Assembly: GCA_026874595.1 (NCBI GenBank)
Contig: CM049316.1
Span: 34,293,339-34,357,338 of the forward strand
Direction: 5' to 3'
Origin: Sipunculus nudus
Lineage: Eukaryota; Annelida; Sipuncula; Golfingiida; Sipunculidae
Length of the DNA: 64,000 nt
The stretch's first letter is position 1, and every line of letters begins with the position of its first letter. Of the stretch, positions 22,915 to 36,036 are shown piece by piece. The position numbers and the translations under genes were made by a program. The notes beneath the pieces are model-generated. The model was not told the DNA's origin, made no database searches, and worked only from the letters and a program-made list of their open reading frames with translations.

Positions 22915-23145
22915 TCAATCAACCATAGAGTGAAGCAAAATGTGCGGGTGGATGGCATCTAAAACTTTAAATTTCAATGTCATTTCCAAGGTCATAATGA
23001 AAAATGGTTCAGCCATGGTTGAATACCAGGCATCCATGCCAGATCCACCAACCAAACAGTGATGGAAAAAGTGTAGGTAGATGCCATCCTTCATGTTAAC
23101 CTTTAAGGTCATTTTCAAGGTCATTTGAAAGGTCAAACCAAGGAG
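22915..23145 (+). repeat. Two-unit tandem repeat with AGGTCA motifs
   Basis: Units of about 115-125 bases start near 22917 and 23030 (AACCATAGAGTGAAGCAAAATGTG / AACCAAACAGTGATGGAAAAAGTG in part), each followed by GATG(G/C)CATC and then AAGGTCAT repeated. A 73-codon minus-strand frame across it is an artefact of the repeat. Confidence 0.65.
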
Positions 23146-23486
23146 ATTGTACCTGAACGGGTAGAGTGTTTCTCCATCAATAAAACCCAGTTAAATTCGG
23201 TTACTTTAAGCTTTATAGATAGTTTTGTGTGAGTGCAACATACCAAAGCCACGTAATAATAAAGTTCATATTTTCTTACACTTAAAAATATGGAAAGTAA
23301 CGTTTTACTACTCTGAATCAAGACATATAAAAGCGGAGGAAAGGGGCACTTTTTATGTGTTTTAAAACACTTTAAATGATAACAGAATAAAACATGGCTG
23401 CATTTGTAAAATGCAGCATAAAAGATCCATGAATAACGGATATTTGCTGATAATTATGTTTCTTGGAAGCGAGCTGTGTGTCAGAA

Positions 23487-23674
23487 CAGGGGCGGATCCA
23501 GAATTTAGGAAAAAGAGATATCCAACTAAGAAGAACTAAGGCTCAAACCTGAAAGAAAAGGTGAACAGGTCTGGAGAAGGGGGCCGAGGCCGAAATAATT
23601 GGTCTGAGCGGAAGCTGAACGGTCGGGTGGGGGGGGGGGGGTCCTCTTTGACCCCTCCTCTGGATCCGCTTCTG
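23487..23674. mobile_element. Short MITE-like element with inverted ends
   Basis: The ends are CAGGGGCGGATCCAG (23487) and CTGGATCCGCTTCTG (ending 23674), inverted with two mismatches. The interior has a run of G at 23628-23641. The CAGGG-type ends suggest a hAT-derived MITE, but I cannot find a convincing 8-bp target duplication. Confidence 0.55.
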
Positions 23675-26054
23675 CCGAAGATTCTGAAAGGACTTTCCAC
23701 ATTTAAAGTTAAAACGCATACTGAAACAATCAGAATGGCACTAAAAATAGCTGCCACTATGACGAAAAAAGGCGATTTTTAGGAATTCGTGGTAGAGGGA
23801 ACCACCTCCGTTTTCGTAATGCAACGTATGTACTCTGACCAACGCATATCATTAGCAGGTATCGTTCAGGGTACGTATTTATGCAATTCGACAACCAACA
23901 CATTGAATTCATACATGATGAATCTGTAAAATTACTTCTTTGAATAATGACTTTAATTGAGATACACACAACAGAAATGTGCTCCAAAGCAAGTACACAG
24001 TCAAATGTGCTTCAGCTTATTTGTACTTAATCGGTTAGACCAGGATATTCGTGTTGGTATCTTCAGAGCCTTTATCTCCTGTGTATTGCTTTTAAAAGAA
24101 CTCTTTATTTTATATACCATTTTTCTGGTAATGAAATCTTAGAGAAGAGAGAAGGGTCCAAGTAACTTTCCCAATGCCATTTTCAAGGTCAATTGGAAGA
24201 AAATAGCAATGGTAACAAAGCATTTACCGTATCTTATGAACTTCAAAGTAAAATTTATGAAATTGTTCTTTAAAAGATCACGGAACACATTCCAGTGTAT
24301 ATGGAAGTTTCACATCCAAATGAATCTTGCACAATACTGTTGGTCACACGTTCAGCTGAACAAAAGAATTACTTCTCTTGGTTGCAGAAGCAAAACTAAA
24401 ATAAAAAAAAACACTGAAACTTAATGTTCGAGGCAGCATATATAGAGGCCTAAAGTATATGACTATATTAATTCTGTTGATAACTAGCTGAAACGGCAGA
24501 TTATAAATTTATACTAATCTTAGCCTGAAGTATATGCTCCATCACACTATGCAAAACTCTCACCATGTACAATAGAGGACAATATAGACACAGGTGCCCA
24601 CACTTGTCTCCTCCTTTATGTCTGTGTAGCCGACTCATTATGTACCCTTTTTTATTTCCTAATCAAGGCACGTCAATATTGCTTTCAAAAGGATTTTTTG
24701 ATTAAAGCAACTGAAGGTTCCTAGCGTTTCATGTAAGTGATTTTAAGTGATACCTTACCTGACCGAAGTGTCATTATATATGAATAGTAAATTTTCGATA
24801 AAAAAATCATTAATCTAGCATGGCCTTTACACCTACCCTAATATTAATTTTACAGATATTTGTACGGCTAAAGAGAAGAATTAAAGAGTGACATAAGATT
24901 TAAGAATCTGTAAAACACCTCTGGATTTGTCATAAAAAAACTACAAATAGGAGCACCAAAGTTTGCATCTCAACATTTTAATTAATACCTTATATGAGGA
25001 TTGTTTGACTGAAATCAACACAAAATCTTACATAAAAAGCATACAGGTCGACTATTAATCAAGGTAAAAAATAGTGGATTGTATAACCTGCTATTTATAC
25101 ATGATTCATTTGAATTAACCACTATCTAATAAAAGGTGTATAGCTCTAGAGGGTAATAACAGTCAAATTACCAATTTTTTTTTATTTGACACTTTTACTG
25201 TTATCATATTTCCATATGACATGGATGGTTTCAAACACATTGGACTTTCATTCATGCATGCGATCAATAAATAAGTCATAGATATTAAAAAAATAAATCT
25301 TATTATTGATTCACATTTAGTCATGACATTTTATTACTATTCTATTCTCTACACTATGTTCGTTATAGTAGCATGTACATGCTAGTGTTTTAAGGATTTT
25401 CTCTCACGTTCTTAAAATAAATAAAACTATTTGGAAATAATCGCAGAATACGTCCATTTGAGACTTGATCCGCTTCTTGACAATTAGAAATGAATACTAT
25501 GTTTATACCACTGCAATGGAAGAAATTAACAGCTTGCATAAGAAAAATGACTAAGTTTTAAGTATGTGCATTCAGATGTCTCAGAGGTGAGTAAAAGACC
25601 AACACATAAACCCACGGACAGGACGATCAGACTATGAACAGTGCAGACCGTGGTTACAAACTCAATGAAACCATAGTCCTATGAAGTAAATAATCTACAT
25701 TTTTTATTCATAAAAGGTTTATCACTTTGCAGTACTACATTTTTTATTTTCAATCAACAAAACAAGTTAATATTATGGAAAATTAAAGAAAAAATGGCCT
25801 ATATTAAACAAAACAAGAAAAGACGAAATTTTATACCTTGTGAGTTTGATGACCTTCAAAATTATCTTCAAATTAAAATTTCGCGATTCTCATCTTCCCG
25901 CATGTTTTAACCTTCCTATCAGTGGTTAGATCCGACATGGATGCCTGCTGTTAAAACGCGATGCCGTATAAAATTATTCTAGAGGACTGTTATAGCAAAT
26001 GCTCTCTACAGAAAGGGGTGTAAGTGATTCCCCATTGAGTGGAGTGTTGTGGTC
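23675..26054. other. Extra DNA in copy B relative to copy A, uncharacterised
   Basis: Together with the SINE and MITE this forms the roughly 3.4 kb that separates the two homologous blocks in copy B. Mostly AT-rich; one AAGGTCA motif near 24186. No supported gene. Confidence 0.35.
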
Positions 26055-26181
26055 AGCAGGCAATTAAACATACTGCTTGGGCAGCATTGTAACTGATGTG
26101 GTTAGTGTGTCATTCCCACTAAACTGAAACATTCTGAATCGCAGTCGGAAAAAGCGATTGATATATTACATTTATACTCAC

Positions 26182-26371
26182 TGATAAATGCGTAGAGTCC
26201 GTGCTCAGTGTACATGGCAACGTTCCGTTGAGCGACAGTAACTCCCCTTTGTATCCCATGTATGTCACACCAAGTAAATCGGACGTAATCATAGTCTTCT
26301 AGTTCCGTACACATTTCTTTCGCCACAGTGATCTCTGTGGAATCACAGTATGAAATACCGAGATGGTTCAA
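26182..26371 (-). pseudogene. First exon of a lengsin-like GS homologue (copy B), start codon lost
   Basis: The minus strand encodes the same N-terminal GS-fold stretch as copy A (EDYDYVRFTWCDIHGIQRG, then VTVAQRNVAMYTEHGLYAF) with about 80 percent identical residues. It ends at ATC-A followed by GTGAGTATAA, the same phase-1 donor. The codon aligned to the ATG of copy A is GTG (ITVAKEM instead of ITMANEM); the next ATG is four codons later in a weaker context. No second exon is visible between here and 10 kb. Donor and frame are intact over the exon, which could mean recent decay, use of the next ATG, or an upstream coding exon. Confidence 0.7.
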
Positions 26372-26579
26372 CCCGACGGTGGGAGTCGTATTGACGAGAA
26401 GGCACCGCTATCCAGGTCAACTGTCTAGGTTAATGCGGGCTTATGTGACATACGAGAGGATAATACTTGTAAAAAACAGCGCGCACATGACAACTGAAGA
26501 ATGACTGACAACTGTCGGCATCGTAAATACGTGTATAGCTTGAAGTTTCTAAATATACGAGTAGGGCTAGACTTCTGCC

Positions 26580-26770
26580 GAAAAGCACCGACTAAACACC
26601 GAAATAACACCGAAATACGCTGATATAACGGCGGAATACACTGACATAGCACCGAAACACACTGAAACAGCCCCAAAATACTCTTAAAGGACAATGAACT
26701 ACACTGATATAACAGTTAATACCACTAGTATATGTGTTAAGACACTATATATATATATATATATATATAT
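26580..26770 (+). repeat. ACACCGAAATA-like minisatellite and (TA)n, copy B
   Basis: Degenerate CACCGAAATA units run to about 26720, followed after a short gap by a (TA)12 run at 26746-26770. It matches 3890-4025 in copy A. Confidence 0.75.
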
Positions 26771-29700
26771 CATTTTAAAAATATAATATTTATTTAATTT
26801 GCATATAAATATTTAAAACACACTCAAAGATTTACAAGGAACATAGAAATGAAAGATATATACATACCTGATAAATGCATATAAATATAAAAAGGATATA
26901 ATGATATATAAGAAACCTAGAAACCACATAGAACTAGAAGGAATTGTTTTTACAGTTACAATATCATTATCGTAATTGCACCTTTAGGATTAAGTAAATC
27001 TCACACCAGAGTAGGTGTCAATGAACTGTTTACTCCACTAATTATCTTCACCCCATTTGTTTGTGCCATTTAAATATATATTTGAGTATTTTATAAGTAT
27101 ATTTGGTGCGGTTTGTCTGGTGGTATGACTGCAATAAGTTTCTAAAACACTATGGTTAAGACAATAACTATGAAATCAACATTTAACAAAAAAGCAAGAT
27201 ATACAGGTATTGATATGCACAGGGTTGGCACATACCAAGGCGGAATCGCTTGAATACGCTGTGTCAAGCTGACTCAGTTAAAGACGGAAGGAAAGTGTCA
27301 TGAAAACAAATTACGCACTGCCGTTACAAGAACCAACCCCAGTATATTGACGGAAGCAATGTTATCAGTTGTACATGGTGCACTTTTAATGGAAGAGCCA
27401 CCCCGTGTTCAGAGGGAAAAAATGATTCGAACTGCACGCGATTCAAAGAAATGGACCATCCATATGAAATTCCAAGGTTTTGAGAGGCTGGCGCAGACGG
27501 ATTCTTGTTAAAAACTGTTGACAATGTGTTCCCCCGTTATTTCTTATTATGGTACGTGATTGTCCCTGAGCAGTGACCGACGGGATTTTTGTTTTGACCT
27601 GTTTTTTTCAAAGTTGTGTATGATGAGTCTGATATTGTCTTATGTTAATAAACGCCGACCTTAAATCCGACCTTAAATAGAAGCCGCCCTTGTTAGGATG
27701 CTCGATGAAAGCAGCATCTAACAAAAATTCACGCCCGGGCGTTTTTTTCAGGAAATACGATACACGTTTATATTTGGAGCAGTCGTTTTTGTCTTCTCAT
27801 TATAGCCTCACTGATGTAGTTGTCATCTTTATTGTACAGTGCATGTCTATGTGTCAGCGTTATTCCTTGTTTATTGTGTTTAAAAATGTAGCAGGAACTC
27901 ATTGACAAAAAAGCACTATGTGAATGAGTTGTCCTGTTGAAATACATTGTAACACACCAATATATAAAATGGCAATTGCAGAACGTACGTGTTTTATTTG
28001 GTTTACATCAGATGGCAATTCTTTGCCTTTGTCAATGAATTTCCGAAAACGTCGTGCTATTAAATCCGAGAGAATAGAAGCATTACAGTAACAACATGGT
28101 GATTACACGCACCTGCCACAGTGTCATTCTTCACTATAAGACCTGATCAGCTGTAACTATTATTTATGCATTTATTGTAATTTATCAATATATCTTTATT
28201 CGGGGTGAGTTGTTCAGAATATACTGATTTTCCTTAAGGCCCTGATAGTACTTGCCATTGAAAACATATAAAAACAGATAGTATGAGTATTATTTTTTGT
28301 TAAGTAAACTCATATGTTTAGACAATCGCATCTAAATATATCATATATTAATTCCTGTACAAGTTTTGCTAAGAATGTTTATCCAAAACACAAAATACTA
28401 CCCAGATATGATTTGTTATGAACAATGCTAGTTGAAACAATATGTCAGACAGGACATATGTTGAACACACATGCTGCAATAAAAAGCAACATAAGCAAAT
28501 ATTTATATTGTTTGGCTTAGCCAATTAAAGATAAGGAAGCTCTTTCGCTTGGTCGTTTCAACATTTAATTAAATTTTAGCCCAGCGGACTTTCAGACATG
28601 CTTAGCTTCAGTGATGGGTCTTTGTCCGTCGTGTTTCCGATTTGCGGATCTGCTGTCATTTTTTACATTTTTTTGCAAACAAAAGGCATGGAAAAAGGGT
28701 CTGCTGTCCATAATAGGTGCAAGAAACCGTAATCATTCGATATAAAAACTTCTAACTCAACGTTAAAAGAAATCCTACAAAAATTTCTTTGGATACCTGA
28801 AATAAATTCATGGTGACCTAAATTATACTGTTTTTATTTGGCAAAATAAGAAATTATTTTGAACACTGACATATTATTTCTAATAATCAAGCTTGTTGAA
28901 CAGATATATTTTGTGTTGGTTCATTAAATATAAATATTGTACATCCTCCAGACATCAAGCATTTAAAATTAGGGATAATTGGACGGTACAACAGTTTAAT
29001 ATATCAGTAATTAATCCAAGAATTACCAGGACAACAATCCAAATTACTTGTTGGCATGGGACTATACAGTGGTGTCACTGTACTTTTACCTGCTGAAATG
29101 AAGTTGCATGGTTGCTACGGGACAGCCTTCTTCTGCAACTGAGGTTTTTGTTTCGGAGAACTTGAATGAAACCACTGGACAGTTCTCAAATTGTTGCATC
29201 GATACAATATAAACTCAATTAACTAATTAAACAAACTGATTGAACAATCGATTCTCTGTCATCTCTGATTGTCACTCTGTGCGTCTTTTTTTTATTTTAA
29301 ATCTTACATATCCCAAGAGATGATTGGAGTTTTGGCATGGTAGTTTGCTTATTCGTAGTTCTTGAATACCTTCAACTCCTGCACAAAACAAGTTGCCCTA
29401 CGTATAAATGTTTCCACGTGGGGCCAGATCTGCGCGCCTTTTATGAGTAAAAATCAGATATACCCCTGAAATGGTTTGATGTATATAACCTGCCATTTTG
29501 CAGGTCTATATCATAGTTTTTAAGCTTCCAAAGTTGTACCATCTACAATTGCATTTTCTATTACATCCATGCACTTATCTCAGGAGTGGTGCGACATATA
29601 TCCCTTAATTATTGCATGGCTATAGATCTTTGAATAAATAATCTCTCACACAAAATTGACGGTGACACCTATATTCGTTTTTTTTTTTTGATTGCGTCAA

Positions 29701-30660
29701 TCTCTGCGTCTGTTCAGGATGTAAATCACACATATTTTGGTAGCACTTTGATATACCTGAAATGTTGTAGGTTCATCCACCATGGATTGTGTTCACCTAC
29801 ACAAGACTGATGGGCCAACTATAATAAAATTCCTTCCGGCATCGTTGTATCCTTTGTCATCTCTAGTGCGAGAAATTTGGAAATCAAATCAAGAGACAGT
29901 CAATGACAAACAGTTAGTGCGCCACCCATATTCTTTAAGATAGACAATGAAAGCATTCATAAAGGTTTCTCAATGAGTTCTGAAATTTCATTTACTTATC
30001 GATCATGACTTATTTCATTATTTTCTGAGAACGAATCGAAATATCGTTATCGTTTTCTTGTTTTTCTTCTCCTTTTTTTAAATTCTTCAATGACAAAAAC
30101 CTTTACCAAAATATTATATGGCTTTTGAAATTTAATTTTAAAAAGTGTCCTTTATATCATTGCTTTTGTTAAAAAAAAAGTCAGCGTGAACATTGCAATA
30201 AGCATTTATATTACCCGTTTCTATATCTCTCGCACTTTAAAATGACTTGACGCATACTTAAAGTCTCATTTTATAATGAAGGTGCATGGACAACTGTTAA
30301 TTCTTGATCTTGATCTTATTTGAATAAAGGTAACAATACACTTAAGAAATATTTCCTTTGTTGCTTTTGATGTGCATAATAAAAAAGAAAACATAGAAAT
30401 GTCGCTGCAACAGTAAAACTTAACGGATGGACGGACGGTTGGTATACTACAATACGTCCCGTCACAGACGGGGGTATAAAGACACGGAATTCGAGGATCC
30501 GTTCTAACATTTGACTAACAGATGGTTTATTATACCATGATCAAGTTTTTTCTCAAAGCATGGGAAAAAATCTTATATGATATTGCAGTTTAAAAAAAAC
30601 AAACAAACAAAAGGCCGCCCGTCCGCATATTTTTTCTGAGAGGGAAACCAATCAGAAATA

Positions 30661-30992
30661 GATTATTAACTTTTTTGGCCTATTAATAGCGACCAAATTG
30701 TCAAATTTTATCCATGTCACACTTTTTATCATTCTATTTCATTAAGTTTATCTTTCATTGATGGATTCAGCTAGTTCATGTGTAGTTTAAACTCAAATTA
30801 CGCGTACTAATCCAACTGGTATATGTAAGTAAGCGAACTCTTTGTAGCTCTTCTTGCATTAATTCTTGTACTTAATGTTACTTAATATTACTCTGAAAAT
30901 ACTGTGGTTGCCTTCAAATCAGCGGGGCTGTATTTTCCCCGTTTTCAGTTTTTTTTAAGTATCACGGGGTTCCTTTTTCGCGGTCAATCTTT

Positions 30993-31037
<45 letters not shown>

Positions 31038-32958
31038 CATTTCGTTAATTAAAATATTTCCTATTCCTTTTCCTTACTTTCAAGTGCACCTAACATAGGG
31101 CCCTGAAAGTCCAGTGCGCTTATGCAGTTGCCGCATGACGAAAAGAAAAATGGACATATTTCTGATGATGTAGATGAAATAATGAATGAGATATATAATA
31201 TTTATTCTGATATTGAATGTTGGTTTTCAGGTATATGGGTCGGCTAATTAAGACCGAGCAGTACGGACGCCAAATCTGGACATAGCACGTTTAAGCAATT
31301 TCTCTAAGTTTCACGCCGCTGCCTTTATCGGCACCCAGGCGATCATGATATAACTGACGCTCGTTGTGAATCTATCTGTTACTGATACTTTCTCTTTGCA
31401 CGGTTCGGTAGTTTCAGCTTGGTGTTAGCATTTGAAACTGTTTAACAAGAGTATTGGCTTGTCGGTTATGTGATGTAATATTCTGTATTTTTTTTCCATA
31501 CAGAGGATGCATTTACCCGAGGTACGTTTAAATGTGTTAGAGCGTTGGGTTATTTCCACGGTAGTTGAAAGTTGTATTTTCTTTTTTATTTGAAATGTGC
31601 TTTGAAAGTTCTGTTACTCTTTAGTAACATTCATTGCGGAATGAATTGTTGTTAGTAATTTTCCCGAATTTTAAATGGACCACTTGCTAATCCAATGAAG
31701 TGAGTGGTTTGGCGTTTGGTCTTGACCGTTGAAAAAATACTGCTGGAAAAGCAGTCTAAGCCTTTAAGGGACGTGTCCCCCCCCCCCCGAAAGTTGCAGA
31801 TTTTTGCGTTGGTTGATTGGTTGAATTTTGCAGGTTTATTTGTTATAAGCTGTCATTATTTGGATCATTTTTCTCATACAACGGCAGTTGATTTTGATCG
31901 TGTTTCTGCTTAAAAGTTGGTGTTGTTTGTTATCCCGCCATAAGTTTTGAGCAATGTGCTCCGACATTTGTTTTGACGTTTTTGCTCTATGTTGGGTTAT
32001 ACAAAAATTGTCTTTCTAGCTTTTGTTTCTTGTCTTTTTTTATTGTCCATTGTCCACAGTTTTCCGCATTGTTATGGACGCTTGCTTTTTACCCCGCTTT
32101 CATTGAGGCTGAATTATATAAGTGCCCCATCTTCAATATATCTTTACATGATGATAATAATGAGAGTTTTCCGCAAAGCCTTGGGTAAGTTCTTATCGGT
32201 GGATGATGGGTGAATTGATTGGTGGTTTATGAAAACGGGTTTGTCGTTTGGTTTACTATAAGATTTGGTGTCCAGTGTGCATGTCAAGATTGACATCAAG
32301 GATGTTTACCGATTTTAAATTAGTTTGGCCTGTAATTTTTTGGCCTTTTTCCTGAAATATTATATACAAATAAATATATGCATAAAGTAATATATACAAA
32401 AAGTGTTTGTACAAGAGAGGTAAAACCTACACGTTTAATTATATAAATTGTTAAAATGACTAATGCAAGGCGTCCTTCATGGCTCAGATGTTGTCTTTTG
32501 GTAGACTTTAGGGGTTGAAAAAACTAAGGATCGGGAGAAACCCATTTGCATTGGACGGGCCACTTCAACCCACTCTCATAGCCACGCCGTAAATCGAATC
32601 TCGGTCGCTAACAGAATGAGCCGAGAGTGGTGCCACACTACTTTCCACGCTGCTCGTGAGGAGAGTTCTAATTTTTTTTTGTAAGCAATATTTTTGCCGA
32701 ATAATAATGATAAACTTTTGTTCTTGACTAACGCAGTCGCCCTTGACCTTTCAGATTCTGCTGTACGGTCATTCAGCTCTCTTGCATTTAAAGCTACAAA
32801 TAATGATGCTTTGCGTGTTTGTTTGGCTGTAAAGCACGCTCGGCAGCACGCGTATTAAGCGAAAAAATAATATATGCATTCACTTGCTAGGTTCATGTAT
32901 GGTAAAATGTACGATAGGCTATACAAACCATGCTTAAATGAAATCATGAGGGGCGTGG

Positions 32959-32960
<2 letters not shown>
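30661..32960. other. Intergenic DNA with a (TA)n tract and a possible SINE remnant
   Basis: (TA)n lies at 30995-31033 and a C run at 31769-31778. Near 32461-32650 a GC-richer block with AATCGAATCTCGG resembles a tRNA-like B box, but no matching A box is clear. No supported gene. Confidence 0.35.

Positions 32961-32961
<1 letters not shown>

Positions 32962-33002
<41 letters not shown>
32962..33002. repeat. (TA)n microsatellite
   Basis: About 20 TA units. Confidence 0.97.
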
Positions 33003-33006
<4 letters not shown>

Positions 33007-33136
33007 GGCATTCGGAAACCCGTCGGACAGTGGCTTGTGTGTCACGGAAGAGAATTTTAGAAGCCGAGGGTATTATGTGTAATAATATTGGGGTTTAATT
33101 CAATAAAGGACTGTTCATATGAGTGTTATTACGTTT

Positions 33137-33249
33137 GTAGTCAACCGTGCGCCATATGGGATAGGTGGAGGCTACATATTTGGTTTGAGACTGTAGTCTT
33201 CCATGCACCTTATTGTGATAGGTGGAGACTACTTATCCGGCCAGAGACT
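33137..33249 (+). repeat. 56-bp tandem duplication
   Basis: Two diverged units run GTAGTC-xCC-TGC(A/G)CC followed by GATAGGTGGAG(G/A)CTAC and end GAGACT. It lies just before the BEL/Pao coding remnant and could be part of its long terminal repeat or leader; no matching second LTR was found. Confidence 0.6.
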
Positions 33250-33516
33250 CAATTGTGTAATTAAGTACCCTTGTGTGCGTCATACACACTACAGAATTGA
33301 GAGTTTTTGTGTCACACTTTTGGAACTTCTTTCAAAATGGCTGGCGTGTGACAATAGAAATATATGAGAACATAAGTGTGTTGAGGAACTATTCAAGGCA
33401 AGTAGTTCCAGTACAGGACCTTTTGTTATAAATTCCGCGTGTCATTGAGAGTACATTGTGTAGGCACAGTGTGAGGATACACATGAACGTTATGTTTTTC
33501 TTGTGACCAATCAACC

Positions 33517-33869
33517 ATGTCGTTTGACGTGAAAAGAGTGCGTGCAGGTGCCCGTGGATGGGCTAACCGTGCGTCCAAAAATCTACAAGATCTACATGTG
33601 GAATACCTGTCACTAAGAAGCCGGAATCTCCTGTGGGTTCTTAATCAAAATCTAATGCACCCAATAGTTTCCTTAACCTTGATCAAAATACTGAGCAGCC
33701 CAGAGCAGCTAGTAATGTTTTTTGTGTCGCCAAATTCCCCTGAAAAGCGTGTTTTCTACAAACGACTCGTGTCCTGTTTTCCTGCACTAAGGGGATCCAT
33801 GAGGCTACAGTGTTGTTTGACACGGGTTCTGATAGGTCATATGTGCCTTCCGCCTGAACTGCTAACTGC
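33517..33869 (+). pseudogene. BEL/Pao retrotransposon remnant, gag start and protease fragment
   Basis: ATG 33517 opens a gag-like start (MSFDVKRVRAGARGWANRAS). After internal loss, the aspartic protease motif VLFDTGSDRSYV appears near 33810-33850 in a shifted frame. The hAT-like element then interrupts the sequence at 33870, and the pol part resumes at 36037. Class assignment rests on the downstream pol sequence. Confidence 0.65.
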
Positions 33870-36036
33870 CAGAGTTGGGTAAAAATGTACGCGTAATCAT
33901 AGTACTCGTACTCATAAGTACTTTTATGAGTACTCAGTACTCGTATTCGAGTACTTTTTAAAAATCACAAAAGTACTCGTACTTGTACTCGGTACTCATA
34001 TGAGTAATTCATGAGTACTTTATGGTTTACCTTATATTTCTTAATTGACTTTAATCTCCATTTATTATATTAGTAATAGTTTATTATAGAATATTATAGT
34101 AAGATATTATATATAATATACAACATATATAATATCATATTTAATACTACTTAAAGTAATCCATCTGTTACTTTAACTGAAACTATTAGAGCAATTTAGC
34201 ATGGATAACTGCTGCTATGACTATTACTTGGCTTCTATTACTAATACTATAACTTTTATTTAATAAATCGAACTATTTTATTATTAATACATTCATGCAA
34301 TTCATGTGTTCATGTGTACAGCATTATATATTTCCAGCAAGATAAGTACAACATAGTGTTCAATAAAACATTAAATCAGTAAATTAATACTGAGTAATAT
34401 TTTAAGGGAAAAAATTCTTATTTTTGAAAGATCACAAATTAAAAAAATAAGGTTTGCCACCATTCAATACAAATTAAAATACCCAGAACCTGTTCATCAT
34501 AACGTAAACTCAGCAGTGCTCCGGGGCCTTGGCTAATCAAGCTTGAATTTGTTTATATATGAAACTAAATGTGAGTGTAGGTCTAGCAAATTTTCATTTG
34601 GAATTGCAGTCTTTAATATAGGCTCTGTACACAGTCTATCGCACAACTAAGACTCAACTATTGATTGTCAACTGATTGACCCATGAAAAGCAGTGACTAT
34701 CAGACCATACACCCCGTAGCTACTACATCTTAGGCAGCAACATCACAATCTCCTATCAGCTGACAATAACCTGCCCAACATACTGTGTACGCTCACAAGG
34801 ACTTCTACAATGTTTAATGACCAAACCCACCTAATGAATCAGCAATGAGAACCAGGGGTTAACCTCAAGCCAAAGCCTTCTGTCCAGTGCCCACTGGACC
34901 ATGAAAGCAACTAGGGTTAACTAATCACACTCCACTGGACCCTTTATTGTGCTCTATCAACCTAATCAAACAAACACTCAATTCATCAGATATGATAGCC
35001 CAGGGTTGTAATAGAAAAATAATAGTTATTATTCTATTATTGGGGTACTATAAACATTAATATTTCAAATTTCTTTTCTATCAATAGTGGTATTACTCTT
35101 ACTAACTTTGAAAACCTGCAATATTCTATTTATTTTATATTCCTTGTTGCAATATGCCACTGACGTAACTGCTGTTAATACTCATAAATTATTACACATG
35201 ATGAATGACATGGTCAGTCTGTCACATATGTTGTTTTATACTATTTTTTTAGATATACCGGTTGTCATTTAATGTCTTAATTAGGCTACAGCCACATATT
35301 ATTCATAAGTTGATATTATATAAATGATAAAATTATTATAAAATTATAATAATCTGGTTGTTATTATTATTGCTATTATAACTGTTATCATTGTTATTAT
35401 TTATAAGCTTACATATGGTTAACATATGGTTAACATATGGTTATATGCTTTATACAAGGTCAGTGAGATTTCCTTCAACAGTATAACTTTTATATATTAA
35501 CTTTTATGTTGAAGTTTCTGAACATTCCCACCACTATTTTGAATTTGCGTAATACAACATTAAATAAATTGTATATCTTGTTCTTGCTAAGACATATATT
35601 TTTGAGAACCTACGAGACCAGATGTTTCTTCAATTCAAACTGTCTTCTTAAATGAGTTAATGCTTTTATATATTTTAACTGTATATGGCCTGATCATATG
35701 CCCTTGAGTTTGCATTTCGCCTCAGTATTTTGATTTAACAAACCACAACATTGTATATATTTTTATTTTGTACCGGGTTTTCATTAATAAAAATACTTTC
35801 TGAGAATATATTTAATTTAATAAAATCTGAGAATATATTTAATTTTATAAAATCATTAAACAAGTTTGGTTACAAAAAGTACTCATTAAAGTACTCATGA
35901 GTACATTTTGAGTACTCGGTACTTGTTCTTGAGTACTTTTGAAAAAGTGCCAAAGTACTCATACTTGTACTTGAGTACTTTTACAGTACTCAGTACTCGT
36001 ACTCGAGTACTTTTAAAGTACTCCGACCAAACTTTG
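33870..36036. mobile_element. hAT-like non-autonomous element with GAGTACT-rich ends (2167 bp)
   Basis: The ends are CAGAGTTGGGTAAAAATGTAC and, inverted, CAAAGTTTGGTCGGAGTAC. Both termini carry dense GTACT/AGTAC arrays over about 130-150 bases (33900-34020 and 35880-36025). The flanking octamers are CTAACTGC (33862-33869) and TTAACTAC (36037-36044), an 8-bp target duplication differing by two transitions. Eight-bp duplications and CA(G/A)-type ends fit hAT. The 1.9-kb interior is AT-rich with no transposase frame; it holds a 12-bp unit in three copies at about 35410-35441 (AACATATGGTT). Confidence 0.85.

Larger units (their letters stand above)
26055..30660. repeat. Segmental duplication, copy B (main block)
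   Basis: Partner of 3370-8305 in the same orientation; see that entry for shared blocks. Indels include a roughly 100-base stretch near 29345-29445 present here but not in copy A, and loss of the second 183-bp unit found in copy A. Confidence 0.85.

Noticed and set aside
32461-32650. Possible SINE with a B-box-like AATCGAATCTCGG
   Set aside because: No A box at a proper distance on either strand; kept only as a remark in the intergenic entry.
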